A stretch of 64,000 nucleotides of DNA from Nocardia colli (GTDB lineage: Bacteria; Actinomycetota; Actinomycetes; Mycobacteriales; Mycobacteriaceae): positions 992,001-1,056,000 of the forward strand of contig NZ_VXLC01000001.1 in the NCBI RefSeq assembly GCF_008704205.1, written 5' to 3'. The notes below the pieces were generated by a model. It was not told the origin of the DNA. It searched no databases and saw only the letters and a list, made by a program, of their open reading frames with translations. The translations under genes and the position numbers were made by a program. Positions 36,552 through 48,700 of this stretch are shown piece by piece (positions within the stretch are counted from its first letter, which is position 1; each line of letters begins with the position of its first letter).

Positions 36552-39500
36552 ATGATGCAACTTCCTGGCCACAGGTCACCTGGACCCGTCGGGCTCTACG
36601 ACCCGGCGAACGAACACGACTCCTGCGGTGTCGCGTTCGTCGTCGACATGCACGGCCGCCGCAGCCGCGACATCGTCGACAAGGCTATTACGGCTCTGTT
36701 GAACCTGGAGCACCGTGGTGCCGCAGGCGCGGAACCCAACAGTGGTGACGGCGCCGGCATCCTGATCCAGATTCCGGACCGGTTCTTCCGCGCCATCGTG
36801 GACTTCGAGTTGCCGCCGGAGGGCTCCTACGCCTCCGGTATCGCCTTCCTGCCGCAGGCCCGTCGCGAGGCCGCCCGTGCCGCTTACGGCGTGGAGCGGA
36901 TCGTGCAGGAAGAGGGCTTGGCCGTGCTCGGCTGGCGCGAGGTGCCGATCGACGAGTCGTCGCTCGGCGCGCTGGCCCGGGACGCGATGCCGACGTTCCG
37001 GCAGGTCTTCCTCGGCTCCCCGCGGGGTGCGGCCGAGCAGCTGTCCGGCATGGACCTCGAGCGCCGCGCGTACGTGATCCGCAAGCGGGTCGAGCACGAG
37101 CTCGGCAAGGCGGGCCCGGGCGAGGGCACGGTGGGCAAGGAGTCGGTGTACTTCCCGAGCCTGTCCGGCCAGACCTTCGTCTACAAGGGCATGTTCACCA
37201 CGCCGCAGCTGCGCGCCTTCTACCTCGATCTGCAGGACAGCCGGGTGGAGTCCGCCCTCGGCATCGTGCACTCGCGCTTCTCCACCAACACCTTCCCGTC
37301 CTGGCCGCTGGCGCACCCGTTCCGCCGGGTCGCGCACAACGGCGAGATCAACACCGTCACCGGCAACGAGAACTGGATGCGGGCGCGCGAGGCGCTGCTG
37401 CGTTCGGACATCTTCGGCATCGACTCGGCAGGCAACAACCGGCTGGAGAAGATCTTCCCGGTCTGTACCCCGGGGGCGAGCGATACCGCGCGCTTCGACG
37501 AGGTGCTGGAACTGCTGCACCTCGGCGGCCGCAGCTTGCCCCACGCGGTGCTGATGATGATCCCCGAGGCGTGGGAACGCAACGCGACGATGGATCAGCA
37601 GCGGCGCGCGTTCTACGAGTACCACTCGATGCTGATGGAGCCGTGGGACGGCCCCGCGTCGGTGTGCTTCTCCGACGGCACCGTGGTCGGCGCCGTGCTC
37701 GACCGCAACGGCCTGCGCCCCAGCCGCATCTGGATCACCGACGACGGCCTCGTCGTGATGGCCTCCGAGGTCGGCGTGCTCGACATCGACCCGTCCAAGG
37801 TGGTCCGCAAGGTCCGACTACAACCCGGCCGCATGTTCCTGGTCGACACCTCGCTGGGCCGCATCGTCGGCGACGAGGAACTGAAGACCGATCTTGCGGC
37901 CGAGCACCCGTACCAGGAATGGCTGGATTCGGGTGTGACCAAGCTCGAGGACCTGCCCGACCGCCCGCACGTGCACATGTCGCACGACCGGGTGCTGATC
38001 CGGCAGCAGATCTTCGGATACACCAACGAAGAACTGAACCTGCTGATCTCGCCGATGGCCAAGACCGGCGGTGAGGCGCTCGGCTCGATGGGCACCGACA
38101 CCCCGATCGCGGTGCTGTCGTCGCGGCCCCGGCTGCTGTTCGACTACTTCTCCCAGTTGTTCGCGCAGGTCACCAACCCGCCGCTGGACGCGATCCGGGA
38201 AGAGGTCGTCACCAGCCTGCGCCGGGCGCTCGGCCCGGAGGCCGACCTGATGCACCCCGGCCCGGAGTCGTGCAAGCAGATCGCCATCGAACAGCCGATC
38301 CTGGACAACGATCAGCTGGCCAAGCTGGTGCACATCAACGACGACGGCTCCCAGCCCGAGCTGCGTTCGGTGATCGTGCGCGGCCTGTACCCGGTGGCCA
38401 AGGGTGGCAAGGGCCTGCGCAAGGCGCTCAAGGCGATCAACACCCAGGTGTCGGCCGCCATCGACGGCGGCGCGCGGATCATCGTGCTGTCCGACCGCGA
38501 GTCCAACGAGAAGCTGGCGCCGATCCCGTCGCTGCTGCTGACCTCGTCGGTGCACCACCACCTGGTGCGCGAGCGCACCCGCACCATGGTCGGCCTGGTC
38601 GTGGAGGCCGGTGACGCCCGCGAGGTGCATCACATGGCCATGCTGGTCGGCTTCGGCGCGGCCGCGATCAACCCGTACATGGCCTTCGAGACCATCGAGG
38701 ACATGCTCGAGCGCGGCGCGCTCGACATGCCGGGCAGCACCGGCGATCACGCCGAGGACTTCCGCACGGCGGTCTACAACTACAACAAGGCCGCGAGCAA
38801 GGGCGTGCTCAAGGTGATGTCCAAGATGGGCATCTCCACGCTGGCGTCCTACACCGGCGCGCAGCTGTTCCAGGTGATCGGCCTGTCCCAGGACCTGGCC
38901 GACGAGTACTTCACCGGTCTGCGCTCGCACCTGGACGGCATCGGCCTCGAGGACATCGCCGCCGACGTCGCCGAGCGGCATCGGATCGCGTTCCTGGAGA
39001 ACCGCAACGAGCGCGCGCACCGCGAGCTCGAGGTGGGCGGCGAATACCAGTGGCGGCGCGAGGGTGAGTACCACCTGTTCAACCCGGACACCGTGTTCAA
39101 GCTGCAGCACGCGACCCGCTCGGGTCAGTACTCGATCTTCAAGGAGTACACCAAGCTGGTCGACGACCAGACCGAGCGGCTGGCCTCGTTGCGCGGCCTG
39201 TTCAAGTTCAAGAAGGAGCGCGCGTCGATCTCGATCGACGAGGTCGAGCCCGCGTCGGAGATCGTGAAGCGGTTCTCCACCGGCGCGATGAGCTACGGCT
39301 CCATCTCGGCGGAGGCGCACGAGACCCTCGCGATCGCGATGAACCGGCTCGGCGGCCGGTCGAACTCGGGTGAGGGCGGCGAATCCCCGGCTCGCTTCGA
39401 GCCGGAGGAGAACGGAGACTGGCGGCGCAGCGCGATCAAGCAGGTGGCCTCCGGCCGCTTCGGCGTGACCGCGCACTACCTGACCAACTGCACCGACATC

Positions 39501-41201
39501 CAGATCAAGATGGCGCAGGGCGCGAAGCCCGGCGAGGGCGGCCAGCTGCCTGCGCACAAGGTGTACCCGTGGGTCGCCGAGGTGCGGCACTCGACGCCGG
39601 GCGTCGGCCTGATCTCGCCGCCGCCGCACCACGACATCTACTCGATCGAGGATCTGGCGCAACTGATCCACGACCTGAAGAACGCGAACCCGCAGGCGCG
39701 GATTCACGTGAAACTTGTTGCGGAGCCCGGCGTCGGCACCGTCGCGGCCGGTGTGTCCAAGGCGCACGCGGACGTGGTGCTGATCTCCGGCCACGACGGC
39801 GGCACCGGCGCCTCGCCGCTCACCTCGCTCAAGCACGCGGGCGGCCCGTGGGAGCTCGGCCTGGCCGAGACCCAGCAGACGTTGCTGCTCAACGGACTTC
39901 GCGATCGGATCGTCGTGCAGGTGGACGGTCAGATGAAGACCGGCCGCGACGTGATGGTCGCCGCGCTGCTCGGCGCCGAGGAATTCGGTTTCGCCACTGC
40001 GCCTTTGGTGGTCTCCGGCTGCATCATGATGCGGGTCTGCCACCTCGACACCTGCCCCGTGGGTGTGGCGACGCAGAACCCGGTGCTGCGCGAGCGCTTC
40101 ACCGGTAAGCCGGAGTTCGTCGAGAACTTCATGCTGTTCATCGCCGAGGAAGTCCGGGAACACCTGGCGCTCTTGGGCTTCCGCACGCTGGACGAGGCCA
40201 TCGGCCGGGTCGACCTGCTCGACACCGCCAAGGCCAAGCAGCACTGGAAGGCCAGCAAGCTGGACCTGTCGCCGATCCTCGACAACGTCGAGACCGCGTT
40301 CATGTACCAGGACCGGCGTTGCACCAAGACGCAGGACCACGGCCTGGACAAGGCGCTGGATCAGCAGCTGATCTCGCAGAGCCGCGACGCGCTCGAGCGC
40401 GGCCAGGCGGTGAAGTTCGAAACCAAGATCACCAACGTGAACCGCACCGTCGGCACCATGCTCGGCCACGAGGTGACCAAGCTCTACGGTGGCGCGGGCC
40501 TGCCCGACGACACCATCGACATCACCTTCACCGGTTCCGCGGGCAACAGCTTCGGCGCCTTCGTGCCGGCCGGCATCACGCTGCGCGTGCAGGGCGACGC
40601 CAACGACTATGTCGGCAAGGGACTTTCGGGTGGGCACCTGGTGGTGCGCCCGTCGCTGAACGCGCCGGCCGAGTTCGTGGCCGAAGAGAACATCATCGCG
40701 GGCAACGTGATCCTGTTCGGCGCGACCAACGGCAAGGCGTTCATCCGCGGCGTGGTCGGCGAGCGGTTCGCCGTGCGCAACTCGGGCGCCCTCGCGGTGG
40801 TCGAGGGCGTCGGCGACCACGGTCTGGAGTACATGACCGGTGGCCGGGTGGTCATCCTCGGCGAGACCGGACGCAACTTCGGTGCGGGCATGTCCGGCGG
40901 TGTCGCGTTCGTCTACAACCCGAACGGCACCTTCGAGTCCCGGCTCAACCCCGAGCAGGCCGACGCGGTCGAGCAGCTCTCCGGTGACGACTTCACCTGG
41001 CTGCGCGACATCATCACCCAGCACCGCGACCAGACGGGTTCGGCGGTCGCCGAACGCATTCTGGGCGACTGGTCGCAGCAGGTGAACCACTTCGTCAAGC
41101 TCATGCCGCGCGAATACAAGAAGGTCCTGCTGGCCATCTCCGAGGCGGAGAAGGCAGGCAAGGACGTCGACGAGGCGATCATGGAGGCGGCCCGTGGCTA
41201 G
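36552..41201 (+). CDS. gltB: Glutamate synthase (NADPH), large subunit
   Basis: The 1549-aa product starts [29 protein letters not shown]. The Cys of HDSCGV is the amidotransferase nucleophile that becomes N-terminal after processing. The class II glutaminase domain (about 1-430), central domain, FMN-binding synthase domain (about 800-1210) and beta-helix domain follow in order. The 3Fe-4S Cys lie in [12 protein letters not shown]. The enzyme makes two glutamates from glutamine and 2-oxoglutarate with GltD. I chose ATG 36552 because family homology starts there; the frame is open further upstream. gltD follows after 59 nt. Confidence 0.95.
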   Translation: MMQLPGHRSPGPVGLYDPANEHDSCGVAFVVDMHGRRSRDIVDKAITALLNLEHRGAAGAEPNSGDGAGILIQIPDRFFRAIVDFELPPEGSYASGIAFLPQARREAARAAYGVERIVQEEGLAVLGWREVPIDESSLGALARDAMPTFRQVFLGSPRGAAEQLSGMDLERRAYVIRKRVEHELGKAGPGEGTVGKESVYFPSLSGQTFVYKGMFTTPQLRAFYLDLQDSRVESALGIVHSRFSTNTFPSWPLAHPFRRVAHNGEINTVTGNENWMRAREALLRSDIFGIDSAGNNRLEKIFPVCTPGASDTARFDEVLELLHLGGRSLPHAVLMMIPEAWERNATMDQQRRAFYEYHSMLMEPWDGPASVCFSDGTVVGAVLDRNGLRPSRIWITDDGLVVMASEVGVLDIDPSKVVRKVRLQPGRMFLVDTSLGRIVGDEELKTDLAAEHPYQEWLDSGVTKLEDLPDRPHVHMSHDRVLIRQQIFGYTNEELNLLISPMAKTGGEALGSMGTDTPIAVLSSRPRLLFDYFSQLFAQVTNPPLDAIREEVVTSLRRALGPEADLMHPGPESCKQIAIEQPILDNDQLAKLVHINDDGSQPELRSVIVRGLYPVAKGGKGLRKALKAINTQVSAAIDGGARIIVLSDRESNEKLAPIPSLLLTSSVHHHLVRERTRTMVGLVVEAGDAREVHHMAMLVGFGAAAINPYMAFETIEDMLERGALDMPGSTGDHAEDFRTAVYNYNKAASKGVLKVMSKMGISTLASYTGAQLFQVIGLSQDLADEYFTGLRSHLDGIGLEDIAADVAERHRIAFLENRNERAHRELEVGGEYQWRREGEYHLFNPDTVFKLQHATRSGQYSIFKEYTKLVDDQTERLASLRGLFKFKKERASISIDEVEPASEIVKRFSTGAMSYGSISAEAHETLAIAMNRLGGRSNSGEGGESPARFEPEENGDWRRSAIKQVASGRFGVTAHYLTNCTDIQIKMAQGAKPGEGGQLPAHKVYPWVAEVRHSTPGVGLISPPPHHDIYSIEDLAQLIHDLKNANPQARIHVKLVAEPGVGTVAAGVSKAHADVVLISGHDGGTGASPLTSLKHAGGPWELGLAETQQTLLLNGLRDRIVVQVDGQMKTGRDVMVAALLGAEEFGFATAPLVVSGCIMMRVCHLDTCPVGVATQNPVLRERFTGKPEFVENFMLFIAEEVREHLALLGFRTLDEAIGRVDLLDTAKAKQHWKASKLDLSPILDNVETAFMYQDRRCTKTQDHGLDKALDQQLISQSRDALERGQAVKFETKITNVNRTVGTMLGHEVTKLYGGAGLPDDTIDITFTGSAGNSFGAFVPAGITLRVQGDANDYVGKGLSGGHLVVRPSLNAPAEFVAEENIIAGNVILFGATNGKAFIRGVVGERFAVRNSGALAVVEGVGDHGLEYMTGGRVVILGETGRNFGAGMSGGVAFVYNPNGTFESRLNPEQADAVEQLSGDDFTWLRDIITQHRDQTGSAVAERILGDWSQQVNHFVKLMPREYKKVLLAISEAEKAGKDVDEAIMEAARG

Positions 41202-41260
41202 CGCACGCCGTATCCAACAGCTGAGTCCGATGTCCACAGGCAAGATTACGGAGGCCGAAC

Positions 41261-42730
41261 GTGGCTGACGCACAGGGATTTTTGAAGCACACCTCGCGGG
41301 AGCTACCCACCCGCCGTCCGGTCGAACTGCGGTTGATGGACTGGAAAGAGGTCTACGAGCAGGGCTACCCCAAGGCGACCCTGCAACGGCAGGCCAGCCG
41401 CTGCATGGACTGCGGTATTCCGTTCTGCCACAACGGCTGCCCGCTCGGGAACCTGATTCCCGAGTGGAACGACCTCGTCTACAAGGGCCAGTGGCGCGAG
41501 GGCATCGACCGGCTGCACGCGACCAACAACTTCCCGGAGTTCACCGGGCGGTTGTGCCCGGCGCCGTGCGAGGCGTCCTGCGTGCTCGGCATCAACCAGG
41601 ACCCGGTGACGATCAAGCAGGTCGAGATCGACCTGATCGAGAACGCCTTCGACGAGGGCTGGGTGACCCCGGTCTACCCGACCCGGTTGACCGGCAAGAA
41701 GATCGCCGTCGTCGGCTCCGGCCCGGCCGGTCTCGCCGCCGCGCAACAGCTCACCCGGGCCGGTCACACCGTGACCGTGTTCGAGCGGGCCGACCGCATC
41801 GGCGGGCTGCTGCGCTACGGCATCCCGGAATTCAAGATGGAGAAGCGCTTCATCGACCGCCGGATGGCGCAGATGGAGGCCGAGGGCACCATCTTCAAGA
41901 CCGGCGTGAACGTCGGCGTGGACATCACCGCCGAGCAGCTGCGCGAGCAGTACGACTCGATCGTGCTGTCCGGCGGCGCGACCATCGCGCGTGACCTGCC
42001 GATCCCCGGACGTGAACTCGACGGCATCCACCAGGCCATGGAGTTCCTGCCGTGGGCCAACAAGGTGCAGCTCGGCGACGACGTCACCGATGCCGACGGC
42101 CTGCCGCCGATCCACGCGCGGGGCAAGAAGGTCATCATCATCGGCGGCGGCGACACCGGCGCGGACTGCCTGGGCACCTCGCACCGGCAGGGTGCGGAGA
42201 GCATCCACCAGTTCGAGATCATGCCGCGTCCGCCGGAGGAGCGCGCCGCGTCCACGCCGTGGCCGACCTACCCGCTCATGTTCCGGGTGTCCTCGGCGCA
42301 CGAAGAGGGCGGCGAGCGCGTGTTCTCGGTCAACACCGAGCGGTTCCTCGGCGCGGACGGCAAGGTCACCGGCCTGCAGGCGCACGAGGTGAAGATGGCC
42401 AACGGCCGTTTCGAGAAGGTGGACGGCACCGACTTCACCCTCGAGGCCGACCTGGTCCTGCTCGCCATGGGCTTCACCGGTCCGGAGAAGCCCGGCCTGC
42501 TCGAGGATCTCGGCGTCGGCTACGACCAGCGCGGCAACGTCCAGCGGGACAAGAACTGGGCGACCAACATCCCCGGCGTCTTCGTCGCCGGCGACATGGG
42601 CCGCGGCCAGTCCCTCATCGTCTGGGCCATCGCCGAGGGTCGCGCCGCGGCCGCCGCGGTGGACCGCTTCCTGGAAGGTGAGACGGCCCTCCCGGCCCCG
42701 ATCACCCCCACCATGGTCGCGCAGCGATGA
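41261..42730 (+). CDS. gltD: Glutamate synthase (NADPH), small subunit
   Basis: The 489-aa product starts at GTG 41261 with CGGAGG upstream. N-terminal Cys clusters (CMDCGIPFCHNGCP and CPAPCEASC) bind two 4Fe-4S centres. The FAD site is GSGPAGLAAAQQL (about residue 149), the NADPH site GGGDTGADCLG (about residue 290), and a closing FVAGDMGRGQSLIVWAI contacts FAD. GltD passes electrons from NADPH to GltB. The two genes form one operon, ended by the strong hairpin at 42757-42794. Confidence 0.95.
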   Translation: MADAQGFLKHTSRELPTRRPVELRLMDWKEVYEQGYPKATLQRQASRCMDCGIPFCHNGCPLGNLIPEWNDLVYKGQWREGIDRLHATNNFPEFTGRLCPAPCEASCVLGINQDPVTIKQVEIDLIENAFDEGWVTPVYPTRLTGKKIAVVGSGPAGLAAAQQLTRAGHTVTVFERADRIGGLLRYGIPEFKMEKRFIDRRMAQMEAEGTIFKTGVNVGVDITAEQLREQYDSIVLSGGATIARDLPIPGRELDGIHQAMEFLPWANKVQLGDDVTDADGLPPIHARGKKVIIIGGGDTGADCLGTSHRQGAESIHQFEIMPRPPEERAASTPWPTYPLMFRVSSAHEEGGERVFSVNTERFLGADGKVTGLQAHEVKMANGRFEKVDGTDFTLEADLVLLAMGFTGPEKPGLLEDLGVGYDQRGNVQRDKNWATNIPGVFVAGDMGRGQSLIVWAIAEGRAAAAAVDRFLEGETALPAPITPTMVAQR

Positions 42731-42756
42731 GCTGAACCCCTCTCTTACCGGAGCGG

Positions 42757-42794
42757 AAAGGCGCCTGTGGACACCGATGTCCACGGGCGCCTTT
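42757..42794 (+). terminator. Strong terminator after gltD
   Basis: AAAGGCGCCTGTGGACA pairs with TGTCCACGGGCGCCTTT (17 bp, one G-T) around a CCGA loop. It starts 27 nt after the gltD stop. The stem includes DnaA-box-like TGTCCAC strings, probably by chance. Confidence 0.88.
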
Positions 42795-43349
42795 GTTCTG
42801 TGGGTGGTTTCTCCGTATTTGCCATAGGCGAGTGGCGCGCGACACTCCCGGCGAAGTTTTTGGCCGTCAACGGATTCCGGCCGCGGGCATTTTTGCGGGT
42901 TCCTGATATTGCCGCAGCGCTCTCGATGTTTGCCGCTGTCCGGGAGTTCGCGCCGGACCTTGGTGCCTTAAAAGCTGTTTAGCTGGTCTTATGGAGTGAA
43001 TTGCACCGGGAATTCATGATTGCTCTCCGATTGCTCGTCGGCGAGCGGTGGAACGGCCCCGGTCCGGGGCGGGTTGGGTGCCGGGTTGTGGTGGGAACGT
43101 TGAGGTTTGGGCATTCGACGGAAAACGGACGTGGACCGGGGTTTCGGATGGCGTCGGCGGCTGCGGACCTTTATTGTGATCCCGTCGCGCTGCTGATCTT
43201 GGGATGTGGGTTGGGGATCGTAGCCGTCATATCGGTGGGTGGCTGGAGTTAACCCAGCGTGCACTGGACGGTCACTCGTCGGGTTCAGAGTTGGTGCGCA
43301 ACTTGTCGGGGATATGTCCACGAGGGGCATTGGTTTGGACTGGAGCGGT
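42795..43349. other. Intergenic region upstream of the cutinase gene
   Basis: About 555 nt without a gene I can support. Small open frames here have irregular composition and no known motif. The right part must hold the cutinase promoter. I see no clear operator. Confidence 0.4.
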
Positions 43350-44249
43350 ATGCAGTTGAAGAAGGTTGTCGCGGCTCTTGGTGCATCCGCGACGGTGTTG
43401 TCCGGCATGGTGTTCGGCGCCGGTTCCGCGACCGCGGATCCTGGCTGCCCTAACCTCTACGTGGTGGCGATCCCGGGTACCTGGGAGACCGGCAAGGACA
43501 AGAAGCCGCAGCCCGGCATGCTGGCCGGCGTCACCAACAATCTGCCTCGCTCGACCGAGGTCGACTACGTGACCTACGCCGCGACCGCCTTCCCGTGGGA
43601 GGGCGAGGTCTACGGCAACTCGAAGAAGGAAGCCGTCGACCGGGCGCGCGGCCTGATCTCGGACATGGCGCACTCGTGCGGCGCGACCAAGATCGCGCTC
43701 GTCGGCTACAGCCAGGGCGCCGATGCCGCGGGTGACCTCGCGGCCGAGATCGGCACCGGGCTCAGTGTGGTTGCGCCGGAGCGGATCTCCGGCGTCGGCC
43801 TGATCTCCGATCCGCGCCGCTCGCCGACCGACGTGCAGGTCGGCGCACCGGCCCCCGGCGCGGGCGCGGGCGGCCCCCGGGTGGGTGGCTTCGGCTGGGT
43901 CAGCGACCGCACCCGCAGCATCTGCGCCGTCGAGGACCTGTACTGCGCGACCGCGCCGGACGACTTCGTCACCCGGTTCGCCGGCTTCATGGCGCAGGCC
44001 TCGGACGCGAACCCGGCCAACATGTGGCGCTACCAGATCGAAGCAGGCAACATCATGAACGACCTGTTCGCGCATGGTGGCGTGCCGACCCTGCAGGCGC
44101 AGCTGACCGACTCGGCCAACGAGCAGCGGGCCAAGGACCTGGAGCGGTTCTACAAGTCGCAGGCGCACACCCTGTACGGCAGCTACCCGGTCGGCGGCGG
44201 CCAGACCGCCGTCTCCTGGATGCACAACTGGATCGCCGGCATGGCCTGA
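43350..44249 (+). CDS. Secreted cutinase-family esterase
   Basis: The 299-aa precursor (ATG 43350) starts MQLKKVVAALGASATVLSGMV and is cleaved near SATADPGCP. The cutinase fold follows: PNLYVVAIPGTWETG, the nucleophile Ser in LVGYSQGADAAG, and a second block around CAVEDLYCATAPDDF that carries the family disulphide and catalytic Asp region; the His probably lies near FAHGG. Mycobacterial homologues are called culp proteins and cleave lipid or cutin-like esters. It is followed by a strong terminator. Confidence 0.88.
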   Translation: MQLKKVVAALGASATVLSGMVFGAGSATADPGCPNLYVVAIPGTWETGKDKKPQPGMLAGVTNNLPRSTEVDYVTYAATAFPWEGEVYGNSKKEAVDRARGLISDMAHSCGATKIALVGYSQGADAAGDLAAEIGTGLSVVAPERISGVGLISDPRRSPTDVQVGAPAPGAGAGGPRVGGFGWVSDRTRSICAVEDLYCATAPDDFVTRFAGFMAQASDANPANMWRYQIEAGNIMNDLFAHGGVPTLQAQLTDSANEQRAKDLERFYKSQAHTLYGSYPVGGGQTAVSWMHNWIAGMA

Positions 44250-44264
44250 TCCGATACAGCACAC

Positions 44265-44308
44265 AGCGAAGGCCCACCTCCGACCACAGGCGGTGGGCCT
44301 TCGCTTTT
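44265..44308 (+). terminator. Terminator after the cutinase gene
   Basis: AGCGAAGGCCCACC pairs perfectly with GGTGGGCCTTCGCT around 13 nt and ends in TTTT. It lies between the cutinase and the convergent His-rich protein gene. Confidence 0.88.
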
Positions 44309-44321
44309 GGTTCGAGCAGGT

Positions 44322-44624
44322 TTATCCGGAGCCGGTCGGCGGGAGCAGCTGCTGGAACTGCTGGAACTGTTGTGGCGCGGCGCCCGGATCCGGGCGGTGG
44401 TGCCGGCGCGGTCCGTCCGGGCGGTGCTTGTGATGCGGCCGGTCGATGTCGGCGCCCTGCTGGTCCACGTCACCGGCCGCCTGGACCTGGATGGTGGCGT
44501 CCGGCGCCGGGGCCTCGGCCGAGGCGGTCGCCGCGAGCGCGCCGACCGGGACGGCGATGAGCGCTCCCGCCGCGGCGATGCCGACGAGGCGTCGCATGGA
44601 CGTCGATGTTCTGGAGAGCAACAC
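44322..44624 (-). CDS. Small secreted His/Gln-rich protein
   Basis: The 100-aa precursor starts at GTG 44624, with AAAGGA five bases upstream, and has a signal peptide RRLVGIAAAGALIAVPVGALAATASA. The mature part is short, Pro- and His-rich (RPHHKHRPDG, RRHHRPD) and ends QQFQQFQQLLPP. His clusters could bind metal. No family recognised. ATG 44597 is an alternative start. Confidence 0.6.
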   Translation of the reverse strand: MLLSRTSTSMRRLVGIAAAGALIAVPVGALAATASAEAPAPDATIQVQAAGDVDQQGADIDRPHHKHRPDGPRRHHRPDPGAAPQQFQQFQQLLPPTGSG

Positions 44625-44742
44625 GGAATTCCTTTCTCTCGAACTGTGGGCCACTTCGGGGTAGTGGCTCACCGGGTCCATAGAAGGTTCCGCGCCTGGG
44701 ACGCCGGTGCGACGTCCCTGCCAATCGTCTGTGAATGAATGC

Positions 44743-45363
44743 TCAGGATTTGATATTGCGCGGCAACAGGTCCCAGACGTGCCCGTTCTCGTTCACCGTC
44801 GCCGCGGTCCGGCGCCCGGTGCGGGAGAACAGGATTCGAGTGATCGAGCAGTAGTCGATCGGGAAGGTCAGCGGCCGTTCCAGTCCGAGGATCTCCTGGA
44901 GCAGCACGTTGATCACGCCGCCGTGGGTGAACGCGATCACCGTGTCGGCCGGATCGGTGCCCGCGGCGATCTCGGTGACCGCGTCGAGCACCCGGGACTT
45001 GAACGCCTTGCCGTCGATCTGATCCGGGATGTAGCCCGCCTTGATCCGCTCGTAGATCTCGCGGAACTCCACCTTGGCGTCCTCGATGGGAATGTAGGCG
45101 GGCAGGTCGCGATCGTATTCGGCGAGATCATCGATGAGGTCGACGCCCAGCCCGAGCTTCGCCGCGGTCGGCGCGGCGGTCTCCCGCGCGCGCCGCTGCG
45201 GGCTGCTCACGATCCGGGTGATTCGATGCTGGCTCAACGCGGCAGGCACCCGTTCGGCCTGCTCGACGCCGACGGGCGCGAGCTCGGGATCGGCGGGACC
45301 GGCCGAGTTCATGATCCGGAGCGGTTGGGCATGGCGAACGAGGATCAACTGCACACGCCCCAC
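44743..45363 (-). CDS. Histidine phosphatase superfamily protein
   Basis: The 206-aa product has the RHA motif in LILVRHAQPL, the Arg of VSSPQRRARETA, and the second catalytic His in AFTHGGVINVL. These are the core residues of the phosphoglycerate mutase-like phosphatase family, which use a phosphohistidine intermediate. Substrate cannot be read from sequence. The small membrane protein gene upstream on the same strand is 39 nt away. Confidence 0.85.
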   Translation of the reverse strand: MGRVQLILVRHAQPLRIMNSAGPADPELAPVGVEQAERVPAALSQHRITRIVSSPQRRARETAAPTAAKLGLGVDLIDDLAEYDRDLPAYIPIEDAKVEFREIYERIKAGYIPDQIDGKAFKSRVLDAVTEIAAGTDPADTVIAFTHGGVINVLLQEILGLERPLTFPIDYCSITRILFSRTGRRTAATVNENGHVWDLLPRNIKS

Positions 45364-45402
45364 TCTGCCGCATCGAGGGCGAACCCTCGATCCGGGCGCG
45401 AC

Positions 45403-45612
45403 CTACTGCTGCTTGCGCCGCCGCATCAGCAGGTAGATGCCGCCGACGATGGCCGCGACCACGAGCAGGCAGCAGAGTCCGCCGATGATCAGGCCGCCGC
45501 TGCTGCGCCTCTTCTTCTTGGCCGCGAGTTCCATCGCCGAGTTCCAGGTGTCCGGGCTCGCCCAGACGCTGTGGTCGACCAGGCTCAGATTGGTCAGCAG
45601 GTCAAGGTACAT
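45403..45612 (-). CDS. Small single-helix membrane protein
   Basis: The 69-aa product has a soluble N-terminus, a basic KKKRRSSGG stretch, one hydrophobic helix (LIIGGLCCLLVVAAIVGGIYLLM) and a basic tail RRRKQQ. It lies between lysX and the phosphatase gene, all on one strand. No function recognised. Confidence 0.6.
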   Translation of the reverse strand: MYLDLLTNLSLVDHSVWASPDTWNSAMELAAKKKRRSSGGLIIGGLCCLLVVAAIVGGIYLLMRRRKQQ

Positions 45613-45736
45613 TGTCGAACCCCATCTCGGTGATCGGTCTCCTCCCGGGGCCGAAGATTTCCCGGCCGCCCCGGCCCGATTCCCAAGGGTAGCTGTCCGA
45701 TTCGTCGCCTGTGCGCCCTTCGCGGCAACGGAATGT

Positions 45737-48700
45737 TCAGCGAGGTTTCACCAACGGGAAGGGCAATGTCTCCCGGATGCTGCGCCCGGTGATCAGCATG
45801 ACCACCCGGTCCACGCCCATGCCGAGCCCGCCGGTGGGCGGCATCGCGTGCTCGAGTGCCTGGAGGAAGTCCTCGTCGAGTTCCATCGCCTCCGGGTCGC
45901 CGTTGGCCGCGAGCAGCGACTGCTCGGTGAGCCGGCGGCGCTGCTCCACCGGATCGGTGAGTTCGCTGTAGGCGGTGCCGAGTTCGACACCCCAGGCGAC
46001 CAGGTCCCAGCGTTCGGTGACGCCCTCGATGCTGCGATGGGCGCGGGTCAGCGGGGACACCGAGGTGGGGAAGTCGATGTAGAAAGTCGGTTCCTCCGTG
46101 CGGGATTCGACCAGGTGCTCATACATCTCCAGCACCACCTGCCCGGCGTCCCAGCCGTGCTGATAGGGCACCTCGGCCTTGTCGCACAGTTCGCGCAGCT
46201 GCTCCAGGCCGGTCTGCGGGGTGACCTCCGCGCCGATCGCCTCGGACACCGCGCCGTGCACCGTCTTCACCGCCCACTCGCCGGAGATGTCCACCGGTTC
46301 GTAGGAGCCGTCGCTCTGCGGCCGCAACGCGACCATCGCGCCGTTGGCGGCGAGCGCGGCGTCCTGGATGAGCTGGCGGCAGACGTGCATCATCCGCTCG
46401 TAGTCGCTGTGCGCCTCGTACGCCTCGAGAATGGTGAACTCGGGGTTGTGGCTGAAGTCGACGCCCTCGTTGCGGAAGGTGCGGCCGATCTCGAACACCT
46501 TCTCCATGCCGCCGACGCAGAGCCGCTTGAGGTACAGCTCGGGCGCGATCCGCAGATACAGATCCAGGTCGTAGGCGTTGATGTGGGTGAGGAACGGGGT
46601 GGCGTTCGCGCCGCCGTGCACCTGCTGCAGGATCGGCGTCTCCACCTCCAGATAACCCCAGGCGTTCAACGAGTCCCGCAGCGAGCGCACCACCGCGCTG
46701 CGCTTGGCCAGCACCTCCCTGGTCTCCTGATTGATCGCCATGTCGACGTAGCGCTGGCGCACCTTCGCCTCGGGATCGGAGAGGCCTTTCCACTTGTCCG
46801 GCAACGGATGCAGGCACTTGCCCAGCATCCGCCAGTCCGCCGCGAGCAGCGAGAGCTCGCCGCGGCGGCTGCTGCCGATCTGTCCGCTGACCTCGATCAG
46901 GTCGCCCAGGTCGAAGAAGTCGGTGAACTCGGCGCTGCGCTCGGCGCCGACCCGATCCCGGTCGATCACCAGCTGGATGTCGTCGGTCCAGTCCCGCACC
47001 ACCGCGAAGATCACGCCGCCGTAGTCGCGGATGCGCAGCAGCCGGCCGCAGACCCGGACCGTGGTGCCGCGCGGCGACTGCCTGGCCCCGGCGACGGTGT
47101 GCGTCGGCGGGTAGGCGACCGGGTAGGCCTCGACACCGGACGCGGTGAGCCGGTCCAGCTTGTCCATCCGCACCCGCACCTGCTCGGGGCGGCGCGGCAG
47201 CTGTTCGGTGCCCTCGACCGGGCCGGGCTCGGGCGGGCTGCCGTCGGCGTGCAGCCCGGTCATGGTGGCAGGCACCGCGCTGTGCATGCCGGTGTGGGTG
47301 ATGGTGTCGGGTTCCTTGCCGAAGCGCGGCAGGAAGCCCTCGGCGAGCGCGCTGGCCACCGCGACCCGGGGCAGCTGCCTGCGCTCCTCGAACAGGAAAA
47401 ACCTTGGCACCCAATGCGGTTGGTACTTCACGTTGGAGCGGTACAGCGCTTCCAGCTGCCACCAGCGCGAAAAGAACAGCAGCACACCGCGCCACAGCCG
47501 CAGCACCGGACCGGCGCCGATCCGCCCGCCCTCCTCGAACACCGAGCGGAACACCGCGAAGTTCAGCGAGACCTTGGTGATGCCCTGCTGCTCGGAGTTG
47601 AGCGCGAGCTGCGAGATCATCAGCTCCATCACACCGTTCGGGCCGTGCGGGTCGCGGCGCATCAGCTCCAGCGAGACGCCGGTGCGGCCCCACGGGACCA
47701 GCGACAGCATGCCGAGTACCCGGTCCTGTCCGTTGACCGCCTCGACCAGCAGGCAATCCGCGTCCAGCGGATCGCCGAGCCGGCCGAGCGCCATCGAGAA
47801 GCCGCGCTCGGTCTCGGTGTCGCGCCAGGCGTCCGCGCGGGCGATCACCTGCTTGAACTCGTCCGCCGGAATGTCGCGGTGCCTGCGGATCCGGACAGTG
47901 ATGCCGTGCTTGCGCAACCGGTTCGCGGCCTGGCGGACCGGCTTCATCTCGGGGCCGGCCAGGGAGAACGCCCTGGTGTCCAGGATCGCCTCGTCGCCGA
48001 GCCGGATGGCGGACAGGCCGGCCCGCCGGTAGGACGTGGCGCCGATCTCGCTGGCCCCCATGACGGCTGGGGCCCAGCCGAATTGGTCGGCCAGCCGCAA
48101 CCACGCGTCGATCGCTTGCGGCCACGCCTCGCGGATGCCGATCGGGTCACCGCTGGCCAGGCAGACGCCGAGTTCCACCCGATAGGTCACCGCCGCCTTA
48201 CCGCTCGGCGCGAACACCACCGCCTTGTCCCGGCGGGTGGCGAAGTAGCCGAGCGAGTCCTCCACGTCGGAGCGTTCCAGCAGGCCGCGGATCGCGGATT
48301 CGTCGGTGCCGGTCATCGCGTTCGCCGCGCGCTGCGAGCGCAGCAGGATGATCACCGCGGCGAGCAGTGCGATGGCGCCGAACAGGCCGAGCAGGAAGTT
48401 GACGAACGGGCGCGGGTGACCGTCGAAGTGCTCGTTGTCCACCAGCACCGCTGCGGTGACCCGATAGATGGCCCAGCCGGGTCGCTGCGCGCCGCGCGGC
48501 AGCGATCCGGGGAACAACTCGACCAGACCCCAGCCGAGCATGCAGCCGACCGTCAGGCCGCCGATCAGCACGCCGAGCGCCTTCCAGCCCGCGCCGCGGC
48601 GCACCTTCGTGTAGAACTCGCGCCAGGCCGCGATCAGCACGCCCATCACCGCGAGGTGCACGATCATCGCCACCAGCGCGTCGATATTGCCGGTGTCGGC

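Noticed and set aside
37818..41273. 1151-codon minus-strand open frame
   Set aside because: It lies opposite gltB, which has full family homology; the product is His/Arg/Gly-rich noise.
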